From contig JAITBV010000238.1 of the NCBI GenBank assembly GCA_031283395.1, positions 1-7,056 of the forward strand: a stretch of DNA of 7,056 nt. Reading direction: 5' to 3'. Position 1 is the first letter of the stretch, and each line of letters opens with the position of its first letter. Shown in pieces: positions 1-5,651 of this stretch. This stretch comes from Candidatus Adiutrix sp. GTDB taxonomy: Bacteria > Desulfobacterota > Desulfarculia > Adiutricales > Adiutricaceae. Below the pieces are notes generated by a model. It made no database searches and was not told the origin of the DNA. It saw nothing but the letters and a program-made list of their open reading frames with translations. The translations under genes were made by a program, and so were the position numbers.

Positions 1-434
<434 letters not shown>

Positions 435-442
435 ATCAAATA

Positions 443-447
443 TCCTT
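443..447 (-). promoter_or_regulatory. Ribosome binding site supporting the TTG start of fusA
   Basis: On the minus strand TTAAGGA precedes the TTG by 8 bases (AAGGA = 443-447). This is normal Shine-Dalgarno spacing. It is the main sequence evidence that translation begins at TTG (432-434) and not at the downstream in-frame GTG. Confidence 0.65.
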
Positions 448-579
448 AATCTTAGCGCGCTTGGCGCTCCGTGGCCCCAGAGCGTCCGGGACCGCCTGAA
501 AGCGCCGCCTTGTTTTCAAAGAACCAGGCCGAAAGGTCCAGGCCCCGAAACCCCAAAATGAATATCAGCGCCCCATAAC

Positions 580-1050
580 CTACCAGCGGTAGTGGGCAAA
601 AGCCTTGTTGGCCTCGGCCATCCGGTGGGTATCCTCGCGCTTCTTCACCGAGGCCCCCCGGCCCTGGGCGGCGTCCATGAGTTCGCCGGCCAGCTTGGCC
701 GGCATGCCCTTTTCGCCACGGCTCTGGGCGTAATTTATTAGCCAGCGGATGGACAGGGCGTTGCGGCGGTCGGGCCGGATCTCCACCGGCACCTGGTAGG
801 TGCTACCGCCCACCCGGCGGCTTTTGACTTCCACCTGGGGCTTGACCTGTTCCAAGGCCTTTTCAAAAACCTTCAGCGGGTCGTCCTTGGTCCTTTCGGC
901 AATGAGGTCGATGGCGCCGTAAAAGATGCGCTCGGCCGTGCTCTTCTTGCCGCGGCGCAACAGGTTGTTGATGAACCGGGCCGCCATCTTGCTGCCGTAT
1001 TTCGGGTCAGGGGTGAGTTCCCGCCTGGAAATGTCTCTACGCCTGGGCAT
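580..1050 (-). CDS. rpsG: 30S ribosomal protein S7
   Basis: S7 is the primary binding protein for the 3' major domain of 16S rRNA; it nucleates assembly of the 30S head and contacts E-site tRNA. The product has 156 residues, the usual bacterial length. It has the typical opening [20 protein letters not shown], the conserved core around [14 protein letters not shown] (78-91) and the classic end [12 protein letters not shown]. The start ATG (1048-1050) has GAGGT 10 bases upstream on the coding strand (1061-1065). rpsL ends only 41 bases before it, so the two genes are co-transcribed. In E. coli S7 represses its own operon by binding the S12-S7 spacer. Here the spacer is short and I see no convincing large structure in it, so that control cannot be asserted. 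Nothing is odd in the protein. Confidence 0.98.
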   Translation of the reverse strand: MPRRRDISRRELTPDPKYGSKMAARFINNLLRRGKKSTAERIFYGAIDLIAERTKDDPLKVFEKALEQVKPQVEVKSRRVGGSTYQVPVEIRPDRRNALSIRWLINYAQSRGEKGMPAKLAGELMDAAQGRGASVKKREDTHRMAEANKAFAHYRW

Positions 1051-1091
1051 ACTCGTCTATACCTCTATCCGGGCTGCCGGGATGAGCCGGA

Positions 1092-1463
1092 TTATTTGGG
1101 CCGCTTGGCCCCGTATTTGCTTCTGCCGTTGCGGCGCTTCTGAACGCCTATGGCGTCGAGGGTGCCGCGAATAATATGGTAGCGGACACCGGGCAGGTCC
1201 TTGACCCGGCCGCCCCTGATCATGACCACCGAGTGCTCCTGAAGGTTGTGCCCTTCACCGGGGATATAGGCGGTCACTTCCATGCTGTTGGACAGGCGCA
1301 CCCGGGCCACCTTGCGCAGAGCCGAGTTGGGCTTCTTGGGGGTGGCCGTGTAAACGCGGATGCAGACCCCCCGCTTCTGGGGGCAGGCCTTCAAAGCCGG
1401 CACGGTGTTCTTTTTGAGCTGGGCCTGGCGGCCTTTGCGGATCAGTTGGTTTATGGTCGGCAT
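1092..1463 (-). CDS. rpsL: 30S ribosomal protein S12
   Basis: S12 sits at the decoding centre of the 30S subunit and affects translational accuracy. The protein has 123 residues, begins [12 protein letters not shown] and ends [10 protein letters not shown], as expected for the short bacterial form. The loop [11 protein letters not shown] (41-51) and the segment [12 protein letters not shown] (85-96) are intact. Lysines 43 and 88 (42 and 87 in Met-less E. coli numbering) are the unmutated, streptomycin-sensitive state. The adjacent D89 is the residue methylthiolated by RimO in other bacteria. The frame stays open upstream to 1637, but the true start is the ATG at 1461-1463: it gives the family N-terminus and has GAGGG 9 bases upstream (1473-1477). 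It is the first gene of the str operon; the promoter lies at 1690-1718. Confidence 0.98.
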   Translation of the reverse strand: MPTINQLIRKGRQAQLKKNTVPALKACPQKRGVCIRVYTATPKKPNSALRKVARVRLSNSMEVTAYIPGEGHNLQEHSVVMIRGGRVKDLPGVRYHIIRGTLDAIGVQKRRNGRSKYGAKRPK

Positions 1464-1683
1464 ACCTGGCAGCCCTCGCTTCTTGAAAAAAACAATTCCT
1501 TCACCGAGCCTTAAGACCCCTGTTTCGGAAGGGAGCCCGCGCCTGTCAGCCAGACGCCAAAAAAGCCGCCCTGGGCTTTTTTGTTCCCCCCGTCTCGAGG
1601 TGCACCCGGGAAGGGTTGGAGGCGACGACCACCCCAAGTTCGGCTTCAGGGCCTACTCGGATGCTTGGGGCCGTCGAAATGGT
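1464..1683 (-). other. Structured 5' leader of the str operon
   Basis: About 220 bases separate the predicted transcription start (near 1683) from the rpsL ATG; no gene is seen here. In RNA sense three paired regions can be read. First, CCCCAAG pairs with CTTGGGG a little further on, closing a stem near 1630-1675, with a CGAC/GTCG extension across an internal loop. Second, the terminator-like hairpin lies at 1559-1582. Third, immediately after it, GCGTCTG pairs with CAGGCGC (1539-1557) around a 5-base loop. A T7 run and the rpsL ribosome site follow. I see no known ribosomal-protein operator or riboswitch consensus. The pairings were found by eye and not folded. Confidence 0.4.
1559..1582. 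terminator. Terminator-like hairpin inside the str leader (possible attenuator)
   Basis: This is a perfect 9-bp inverted repeat, AAAAAAGCC / GGCTTTTTT, around a 6-base loop; both strands end in six T. It could stop readthrough from the upstream motE-like gene. But it lies downstream of the strongest promoter for rpsL (1690-1718), so on the minus strand it would also meet str transcripts about 100 bases after initiation. The GC core is only 3 bp, so termination would be partial at best. I regard partial termination or attenuation as possible, not shown. Confidence 0.45.
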
Positions 1684-1689
1684 CCGAAT

Positions 1690-1718
1690 ATTATGAACCA
1701 AATCAGCGCGAATGTCAA
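1690..1718 (-). promoter_or_regulatory. Sigma-70-type promoter of the rpsL-rpsG-fusA operon
   Basis: On the minus strand a perfect -35 TTGACA (1713-1718) and a 5/6 -10 CATAAT (1690-1695) are separated by exactly 17 bases. T-rich sequence lies just upstream of the -35. The predicted transcription start is near 1683, giving a leader of about 220 bases before rpsL. It is the best housekeeping promoter I found in the window, and its strength suits a ribosomal operon. It lies after the end of the motE-like gene (1789), so the str operon does not depend on the flagellar genes upstream. Confidence 0.8.
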
Positions 1719-1771
1719 TAGAAAAAATCAACCGGCCAACAAATAGAAATGTCCGGTCCACTTATTGGGGT

Positions 1772-1788
1772 CCAGGGCGAAGCCCCGG
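1772..1788 (-). other. Stem-loop directly after the motE-like stop codon
   Basis: Immediately downstream of the TGA of the motE-like gene the transcript reads CCGGGGC-TTC-GCCCTGG, a 7-bp stem (one G-U pair) with a 3-base loop. No T-run follows, so it is not a standard intrinsic terminator. It could protect the mRNA 3' end or assist Rho-dependent termination. Confidence 0.3.
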
Positions 1789-2859
1789 TCAAATGGCTTC
1801 CTCTTCTTCCGCCAGCAAATTCGGGTCGAGCCGTTTTTCGGAAATGGCCTTGGTGAGCCGGGCGGCCTTATCCGGGATGACCATGGCCAGTATCTTGCCG
1901 GCCTTGCCCCCGGGCATGGCCGAAAGGATGGCCACGGCGATATCGTCATCCATGCTATTGATGAGGTTGCCGGCCTGCTCGGGTTTCATGCCGGTGTAGG
2001 CTGTCACCAGGTGCTTCAGCCGGGCGTCCTTTTGAGCCTCGTCCTCCGTTTTCTGCTGATCGGCCAGAGCCTTCTGTTCGGCCAGGACGGCCTCGTTGCG
2101 CTGGAGCAGGCTTTCGGTCTCCCTTTTGACGGTCTCGGCTTCCTTGATGCGCTGATCCAATTCGATCTCCAAAGCCCGGAGAGACCCGGCCTGGTTGGCC
2201 AGGAGGGCCTCCCGGCGGGCCAGTTCCTGCTCCCGGTCCCGAAGGTTTCTCAGGGCCTCGAAATCAGGCGGAGCGGCCGGCAGGGCGACGGACGGAGCGG
2301 CCGAAGAAGCCGGCTGGGACATTTGGGCCGCCGGCCGCAAAAGCTCCTCGCCGCCCGGCGGCAGGGGGATGTTCTCCGGGACCCGGGCCGCGCCGCTCTG
2401 GGCACCCACCCCCAGGAGGGCCCCGGCCGACAGGGCGCCGGCCACGGCCGGAACCGGGGCCGCGTGGGCCTGGGCGGCCCGGGCCTGGGCCGGCTGGGTC
2501 GCCTGGAGAGCCGCGGCCAGATAATCCTCGGCCTCCGGCAACTCGACAGCCCCCCAAAGGCCGGAGGCCTGAGGGGCCGGGCGGCTCTGGCCGGACGAGG
2601 CCAGGATATCCCGGCCGGATTCGCCCGGCCGGTTCCAGATATAAAAAGCGCCGGCCGCTATTTTTATCAATACCAGGATCAGGGCCGCTTCCAGAACAGG
2701 CCAGTTACGGCGTTTCCTGGGCAACGCCGGAGCCCCCGGCTTAAGGCCGGCCGTCGGCTGGACGACGGATTTTTGACACGCCGAAACTCCCGGGGTCTTC
2801 GGCGTTGAAGCCGCCGATTTTTGACCCGGAACCGGCCGGGTTTCAGTCCGAATCGTCAT
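1789..2859 (-). CDS. MotE-family flagellar protein (single-pass membrane protein with MgtE-N-like C-terminus)
   Basis: The 356-residue protein has four parts. A basic, Pro/Ala-rich cytoplasmic tail (1-52) precedes one membrane helix (about W53-W75). A long Ala/Pro/Gln-rich linker (about 80-198) leads to a coiled coil (about 199-280). The C-terminal helical domain (281-342, around YTGMKPEQAGNLINSM and AMPGGKAGKILA) is the MgtE-N/FliG-like fold of MotE proteins. In rhizobia MotE is a periplasmic chaperone of a motility protein; in several Desulfobacterota a gene of this type follows fliJ. The start is the ATG at 2857-2859: it overlaps the fliJ stop as ATGA and has GGAGGG 7 bases upstream. A longer frame from 2883 lacks such support. 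The low-complexity linker makes it longer than MotE proteins I know. Role in stator or export assembly is inferred. Confidence 0.75.
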   Translation of the reverse strand: MTIRTETRPVPGQKSAASTPKTPGVSACQKSVVQPTAGLKPGAPALPRKRRNWPVLEAALILVLIKIAAGAFYIWNRPGESGRDILASSGQSRPAPQASGLWGAVELPEAEDYLAAALQATQPAQARAAQAHAAPVPAVAGALSAGALLGVGAQSGAARVPENIPLPPGGEELLRPAAQMSQPASSAAPSVALPAAPPDFEALRNLRDREQELARREALLANQAGSLRALEIELDQRIKEAETVKRETESLLQRNEAVLAEQKALADQQKTEDEAQKDARLKHLVTAYTGMKPEQAGNLINSMDDDIAVAILSAMPGGKAGKILAMVIPDKAARLTKAISEKRLDPNLLAEEEEAI

Positions 2860-3341
2860 GCTTCGTCCCTCCGGTCCGGGCACTGGATATCCCGGCTGCG
2901 TCTGGCCCGGGTCAAGGCGGCCAGTTCTTCCATTTCTTTCTGTTCCTGGTCGGCCTGGACGGACATAAATTCGGCCTCTTTCCTTTCCCTCAGTTTTTCC
3001 ATTATCTTTCGGTCAACGGAGGCCTTTATCAGGGCGGCCCTCTCCTTGGCCTCCTCCCGCCGGCTGAGCATCAAAAATTCGCGGAGCCGGCTCAGATCCC
3101 GCGCCTGTTTCTGGTCGTAATCCCGATAGAGTTTCAACAAAGCCACATCAAGCTGTCCCGTTTTCATCTTCCCGGCCAACTCGGCCGTCAGGCGGGCCCT
3201 AAGGGTCTGGGTGGCCTCAATTTCCTCCAGAAGTTCCCGGATGCTGGCCAGGCGCCGGGCCAGCCTGATCTTGGCCTCATCTTCCCGGCGGGCTCGAAGC
3301 CTGATCAGGAAATCCAAACGGAAATGAAAACGGGCCGCCAT
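2856..3341 (-). CDS. fliJ: FliJ-type flagellar export chaperone/stalk protein
   Basis: FliJ is the central stalk of the flagellar type III export ATPase (bound by FliI and the FlhA gate) and escorts substrates. The product has 161 residues and is almost entirely a charged helical coiled coil. Family features are the opening FRLDFLIRLRARREDEAK (7-24), which starts the first long helix, and the second helix with RKIMEKLRERKEAEF (111-125). Length is close to the usual 145-160. I choose ATG at 3339-3341: AGGTGA lies 5 bases upstream. A GTG three codons earlier (3348-3350) overlaps that site and is less likely. The stop overlaps the motE-like start (ATGA), implying translational coupling. It is odd that fliI, fliH and fliG are not adjacent; upstream is a divergent intergenic region. 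FliJ proteins diverge fast, so the call rests on pattern and neighbour. Confidence 0.8.
   Translation of the reverse strand: MAARFHFRLDFLIRLRARREDEAKIRLARRLASIRELLEEIEATQTLRARLTAELAGKMKTGQLDVALLKLYRDYDQKQARDLSRLREFLMLSRREEAKERAALIKASVDRKIMEKLRERKEAEFMSVQADQEQKEMEELAALTRARRSRDIQCPDRRDEA
2867..2872 (-). promoter_or_regulatory. Shine-Dalgarno site that fixes the motE-like start inside the fliJ end
   Basis: GGAGGG on the minus strand lies within the last codons of fliJ, 7 bases before the ATG at 2857-2859. Together with the ATGA overlap it favours the 356-residue form over the longer frame beginning at 2883. Confidence 0.75.
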
Positions 3342-3350
3342 TTCCTTCAC

Positions 3351-3384
3351 CTATAATTATATATAATTTAATATAATTTTACAA
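3351..3384 (-). promoter_or_regulatory. AT-rich promoter-like tract upstream of fliJ
   Basis: The 34 bases before the fliJ ribosome site are nearly all A/T. On the minus strand TTGTAA (3379-3384), a 17-base spacer and a perfect TATAAT (3356-3361) can be read. Transcription would then begin near 3349, inside the ribosome site, leaving an implausibly short leader. Other -10-like boxes overlap. A promoter for fliJ probably lies in this stretch, but I cannot place it. An IHF-like or silencer role of the AT tract is equally possible. Confidence 0.25.
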
Positions 3385-3385
3385 G

Positions 3386-3421
3386 CCCTGAATTAAGTGC
3401 AACCTAATACCATATTCAGGG
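3386..3421. repeat. 8-bp perfect inverted repeat upstream of fliJ
   Basis: CCCTGAAT (3386-3393) and ATTCAGGG (3414-3421) form a perfect inverted repeat with a 20-base spacer. The arm centres are 28 bases apart, not a whole number of helical turns. There is no T-run on either side, so a terminator is unlikely. It could be an activator or repressor site for the divergent fliJ and merR promoters. Confidence 0.4.
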
Positions 3422-3457
3422 GATCCGCTTTATCCGGCAACCTGACTCAGCGGACCC
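3421..3457 (-). other. Stem-loop downstream of the decayed reading frame
   Basis: In minus-strand RNA GGGUCCGCU (3457-3449) pairs with AGCGGAUCC (3429-3421): 9 bp with one G-U pair and a 19-base loop. It begins 5 bases after the TAG of the possible gene remnant at 3463. It has no T-tract. It would fit the 3' end of a former transcription unit, or be chance. Confidence 0.3.
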
Positions 3458-3462
3458 AGCAG

Positions 3463-3633
3463 CTATAAAGCAAAAGTCGCGCCAATACCCGGCCCGACCA
3501 GGGAGTTGAGCTTGTTCTGGAGCGGAGCTTGACGGAAATTTGTGCCGGGCTGGAGGTAAATGTTGCCCGACCCGTTAGCGGGAAATAAAGCGCGGGTGAC
3601 GGTCCTAAGAAAATATTTAATATTATCAATATA
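3463..3633 (-). pseudogene. Possible 3' remnant of a lost gene
   Basis: A minus-strand frame is open for 56 codons to a TAG (3463-3465) but has no usable start codon or ribosome site. The last 39 codons (3466-3582) look protein-like: the stretch ends QNKLNSLVGPGIGATFAL. G+C by codon position, counted by hand, is roughly 59/49/67 %, a coding-type pattern. The earlier codons run into the AT-rich tract and do not look coding. The glycine-rich ending with a phenylalanine near the C-terminus vaguely recalls outer-membrane barrel ends, but I do not recognise a family. Chance open frame is a real alternative. Confidence 0.25.
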
Positions 3634-3636
3634 TTA
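3624..3636 (+). promoter_or_regulatory. Predicted IHF binding site
   Basis: TATCAATATATTA matches the IHF consensus WATCAANNNNTTR at every defined position. It lies in an AT-rich tract centred about 47 bases upstream of the transcription start predicted from the adjacent sigma-54 promoter. That is where IHF bends DNA to bring a distal activator to sigma-54 polymerase. In AT-rich DNA such matches are common, so the position is the better argument. Confidence 0.55.
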
Positions 3637-3649
3637 TATATTAAAAATT

Positions 3650-3666
3650 CTGGCATGGACTTTGCT
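3650..3666 (+). promoter_or_regulatory. Sigma-54 (RpoN) promoter of the merR-flagellin-like operon
   Basis: CTGGCATGGACTTTGCT matches the sigma-54 consensus YTGGCACGNNNNTTGCW at all defined positions except one (T for C in GGCAC). The invariant GG (3652-3653) and GC (3664-3665) have exact -24/-12 spacing. The predicted start is near 3677, giving a leader of about 77 bases to the merR ATG. Sigma-54 requires an enhancer-binding ATPase; its site would be expected upstream, in the GC-rich block at 3420-3600, but I could not identify one. Confidence 0.8.
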
Positions 3667-3753
3667 TAATACTCGACGGCCAAGGGAGCCTGGTGTCTTT
3701 AAGACCTTCAAGCCTGGTTGAACTTGGAAAATTGATCCCGGAAGGAGACGGCC

Positions 3754-4137
3754 ATGCCCATGATCATCAAAAAAGACTGGCTCACCATCGGCGAGGTATC
3801 GGAGTTGACAGGCGTGCCCATTCACACGCTGCGTTACTGGGAAAGCGAATTCGATGGCTACTTCAGCCCGCTTCGCACTTCCGGCCGCCAACGCCGTTAT
3901 GACGAGCGGGCCGTGGACCGGGTGCTGGAAATCAAAACCCTGCTCAAAGAGGAAAAATACAGCATCGCCGGGGCCCGCCAGGTGCTTTCCCGCAAGCTGG
4001 AACTGATGAACCAGGACGAATCTTTCGCCGAGCCACCCCCGCTTCCGAGGGTGGAGGACCTGCCCGCCCTGGCCCGGGCCGGAGAAGCCGGGCCGCGGCC
4101 GGCGGAGCGGGCTTTCAGCGGGGCCAAGGTCAACTGA
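3754..4137 (+). CDS. Short MerR-family transcriptional regulator
   Basis: The 127-residue protein has a MerR-type winged helix-turn-helix at residues 8-66: LTIGEVSELTGVPIHTLRYWE is the HTH and start of the linker, RTSGRQRRY (41-49) the wing, and RAVDRVLEIKTLLKEEKYSIAGARQVL (52-78) the second pair of helices. The remainder is a short helix followed by a Pro/Ala/Glu-rich tail. There is no conserved cysteine set and no effector-binding domain, so it is not a metal or redox sensor of the classical kind. It resembles the small MerR proteins common in Desulfobacterota. The start ATG has AAGGAG 6 bases upstream; a second in-frame ATG two codons later is less well placed. It is read from the sigma-54 promoter at 3650 and is 74 bases ahead of the flagellin-like gene. 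Targets are unknown. Confidence 0.85.
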   Translation: MPMIIKKDWLTIGEVSELTGVPIHTLRYWESEFDGYFSPLRTSGRQRRYDERAVDRVLEIKTLLKEEKYSIAGARQVLSRKLELMNQDESFAEPPPLPRVEDLPALARAGEAGPRPAERAFSGAKVN

Positions 4138-4211
4138 ATTTTGGCAGGCTTGTTGCATGTTCCGGGCCGGGGGCGATCGTTCCCCGCCAGAGCATATTTC
4201 AGAGGTAGATC

Positions 4212-4850
4212 ATGACCAGACCGACCGCCTGCCCGGAATTGAGCAATTATGAACAGATAGCCCGCCTCCTGGCCCGGGAGCTGCCGAACCTGCCCCTGGG
4301 TTCCGAGCCTCTGGCGGTGGTGGATTCCCTGGAAAACCTGTCCGAGGACATGGCCCTGATGCCGGAGATTATCAAGGACTGTCGCCTGGCCACCGAGGCC
4401 TTCGACGAGCTGGATCAGGTCATCGGGCATATGTATGCCCTGGCCGACCGGGCCGTGGAACTGCCAGAAAGCCGGCATATGGAGCGGGGTCTTTTGGACG
4501 GGGAATTCAAGGGCTATGCCCACATCGTGGCCCGCCTGGCCGGGGCCGATGATTTCGACGGGCCATCGTTGAGCCTGGCCACCCGCCCGGAGGCCCTGGC
4601 CGCCCGCCGCATCCTGGGCTACCTGGGCGAAGCCCGCACCGGTTTCACCCGCCAGTTGGCCAACCAGCGGCGCCAGATAAATCAGGCCATGGACGAAGCC
4701 GTAGCCCTCCTGGTCCGGCTGGTCAGCGCCGCGGAAGACCTGTCCCACCAGGGCCGCGACCGCTTGCGGGAGATCTTGGACCGCCTGGCCGTTCTGGGTG
4801 AGGTGCCGACCCTGGCGGTTGGACCGGCCCACGGGCCCTGGCTGCATTAA
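4212..4850 (+). CDS. Uncharacterised helical protein with flagellin-like middle region
   Basis: The 212-residue product is soluble, has no signal peptide or membrane helix, and is mostly helical. Residues about 59-121 follow the pattern of the flagellin N-terminal region: LATEAFDELDQVIGHMYAL, then an R..LLDGEFKGY segment, then IVARLAGADDFDG (105-117), which parallels the flagellin RIA...FNG signature. The next helical segment (about 132-177, LGYLGEARTGFTRQLANQRRQI) is reminiscent of the flagellin C-terminal helix. The D0 termini of real flagellin are absent, so it is unlikely to be the filament subunit. It could be a flagellin-related minor subunit, a cap or junction relative, or a protein that mimics flagellin to bind a chaperone or regulator. 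The start ATG has GAGGT 5 bases upstream. It is probably in one operon with the MerR gene. Assignment by eye only. Confidence 0.5.
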   Translation: MTRPTACPELSNYEQIARLLARELPNLPLGSEPLAVVDSLENLSEDMALMPEIIKDCRLATEAFDELDQVIGHMYALADRAVELPESRHMERGLLDGEFKGYAHIVARLAGADDFDGPSLSLATRPEALAARRILGYLGEARTGFTRQLANQRRQINQAMDEAVALLVRLVSAAEDLSHQGRDRLREILDRLAVLGEVPTLAVGPAHGPWLH

Positions 4851-4892
4851 AAATCAAAAGCCCCGCCTTCCGGCGGGGCTTTTGATTTTTAA
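4847..4892. terminator. Bidirectional intrinsic terminator, perfect 21-bp stem
   Basis: The left arm (4847-4867, ending GCCCCGCC) and right arm (4872-4892, starting GGCGGGGC) are exact reverse complements around a TTCC loop. A GC-rich core is followed by T-rich sequence on both strands, so it can end transcription in either direction. The TAA of the plus-strand flagellin-like gene (4848-4850) and the TAA of the minus-strand zinc-ribbon gene (4889-4891) are both inside the stem, so the converging genes share it with no spacer. Confidence 0.93.
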
Positions 4893-5626
4893 TCCAGACC
4901 ATGTTCGGCCAGTATCTCCCGATAGATGGCGTAGAATTTTTGGGCCCGGGCCATGATGCTGACCAAAAGCCGGTCAATGGACTCGATGTCGGCAATATTG
5001 ACGATGGCGTCGATGGAGAGCCCGAAGGCGGTCAGGTCGTCCAGGCTGGTCATTTCGGGACTGACCAGGATGACCAGCATGCCCCGGCGGCTGCTGATGT
5101 CGATGGTCTGAAGGGACCTTAAGAGAAGGTTGCCGTGAAGGGTGGCCCCACAGTAGTTCTCCTGGAGGATCAAAAGGGAGAAAGTGGCGAATTTCAATTG
5201 TTTGGCCGCGTCACGAGGGTTTAAAGCGGCCATGGCCTTGTAGCCGCCGTCCTCCAGTTTTTGTACTATGAGTTCCTGAACTTCCGGGTCGTCGAAGACC
5301 ACCATGGCCTTGGGCCTATCATCCACAGCTTCGCTCAGGACCGACTGGAGGTCGGTTTCATCTTTCATCGCCTTGGCCAGAGAATCCCCCTCGGAGTCGG
5401 TCGAGGCCCGGAGAGGTTGGGGAGGGGCTGCGGCCGTCGCCTTATAGTGGGGCGCTTCGGCGGGCGAGGCGGGGTCGGCTCCCGGCTCCGGGGCTTCCGG
5501 GCCCGGGATCAAAGCCGTGTTCTTCTGCTTGCAATAGGGGCAGCTGAAAGCGAAGGGCCGGCCCACGGGCACCTTGTCATCGGGCAGGCTCAGGGTCCGG
5601 TGGCACTCTTTACATTCCAACTGCAT
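4889..5626 (-). CDS. Zinc-ribbon protein with degenerate receiver-like domain, linked to pilus ATPases
   Basis: The 245-residue protein starts with a zinc ribbon: CKEC (5-8) and CPYC (29-32), of the kind found at the N-terminus of many deltaproteobacterial regulators. A Pro/Ala-rich linker (about 40-75) follows. Residues about 105-230 look like a response-receiver fold: KAMVVFDDPEV gives the acidic pair D112/D113, and FSLLILQEN (149-157) is the beta-3 strand. The usual phospho-acceptor Asp after that strand is replaced by Q155/E156, and the usual lysine before the last helix is not evident (DAIVNIADIES). I infer a phosphorylation-independent pseudo-receiver for protein-protein contacts. The start ATG has AAGGA 9 bases upstream. 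The gene begins 25 bases after the PilT/PilU-like gene, so it is probably the last gene of a twitching-motility operon. Function is unproven. Confidence 0.7.
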   Translation of the reverse strand: MQLECKECHRTLSLPDDKVPVGRPFAFSCPYCKQKNTALIPGPEAPEPGADPASPAEAPHYKATAAAPPQPLRASTDSEGDSLAKAMKDETDLQSVLSEAVDDRPKAMVVFDDPEVQELIVQKLEDGGYKAMAALNPRDAAKQLKFATFSLLILQENYCGATLHGNLLLRSLQTIDISSRRGMLVILVSPEMTSLDDLTAFGLSIDAIVNIADIESIDRLLVSIMARAQKFYAIYREILAEHGLD

Positions 5627-5651
5627 ATGGCTTCATCCTTCCCCTTGATCT

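Noticed and set aside
435..579. Small GC-rich pairings in the rpsG-fusA spacer as a ribosomal-protein operator.
   Set aside because: The pairings are short, mutually exclusive and match no known operator consensus. They are not distinguishable from chance in GC-rich DNA.
1464..1637. 58-residue N-terminal extension of S12 in the same open frame.
   Set aside because: S12 begins [11 protein letters not shown] at 1463 with a good ribosome site. The extension has no family support and covers the structured leader.
1765..2808. Long plus-strand open frame opposite the motE-like gene.
   Set aside because: It is a mirror frame of a GC-rich gene. It gives Gly/Arg-rich low-complexity translation with no recognisable domain, whereas the minus strand has a ribosome site, coupling and a recognisable domain.
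2859..2883. Earlier ATG giving the motE-like protein eight extra residues.
   Set aside because: The ATG at 2859 has GGAGGG at 7 bases and the ATGA overlap with fliJ. The earlier ATG lies in fliJ without a comparable site.
3398..3412. Second sigma-54-like element for fliJ on the minus strand (TGGTATTAGGTTGCA).
   Set aside because: The GG and GC elements are one base too close. Sigma-54 spacing is rigid, and GGTAT also departs from GGCAC.
3447..3656. 69-residue ATG-started frame on the minus strand.
   Set aside because: There is no ribosome site, the N-terminus is translated AT-rich spacer, and it overlaps the sigma-54 promoter. A different frame in the same place looks more protein-like.
4163..4188. 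GC-rich imperfect hairpin between merR and the flagellin-like gene.
   Set aside because: It has a bulged stem and no T-run, so I do not call a terminator; the two genes remain a likely operon.
3897..4847. Long minus-strand open frame opposite merR and the flagellin-like gene.
   Set aside because: It spans two plus-strand genes that have their own ribosome sites. Its translation is rich in Gly/Gln without domains and would run across the merR 3' end.
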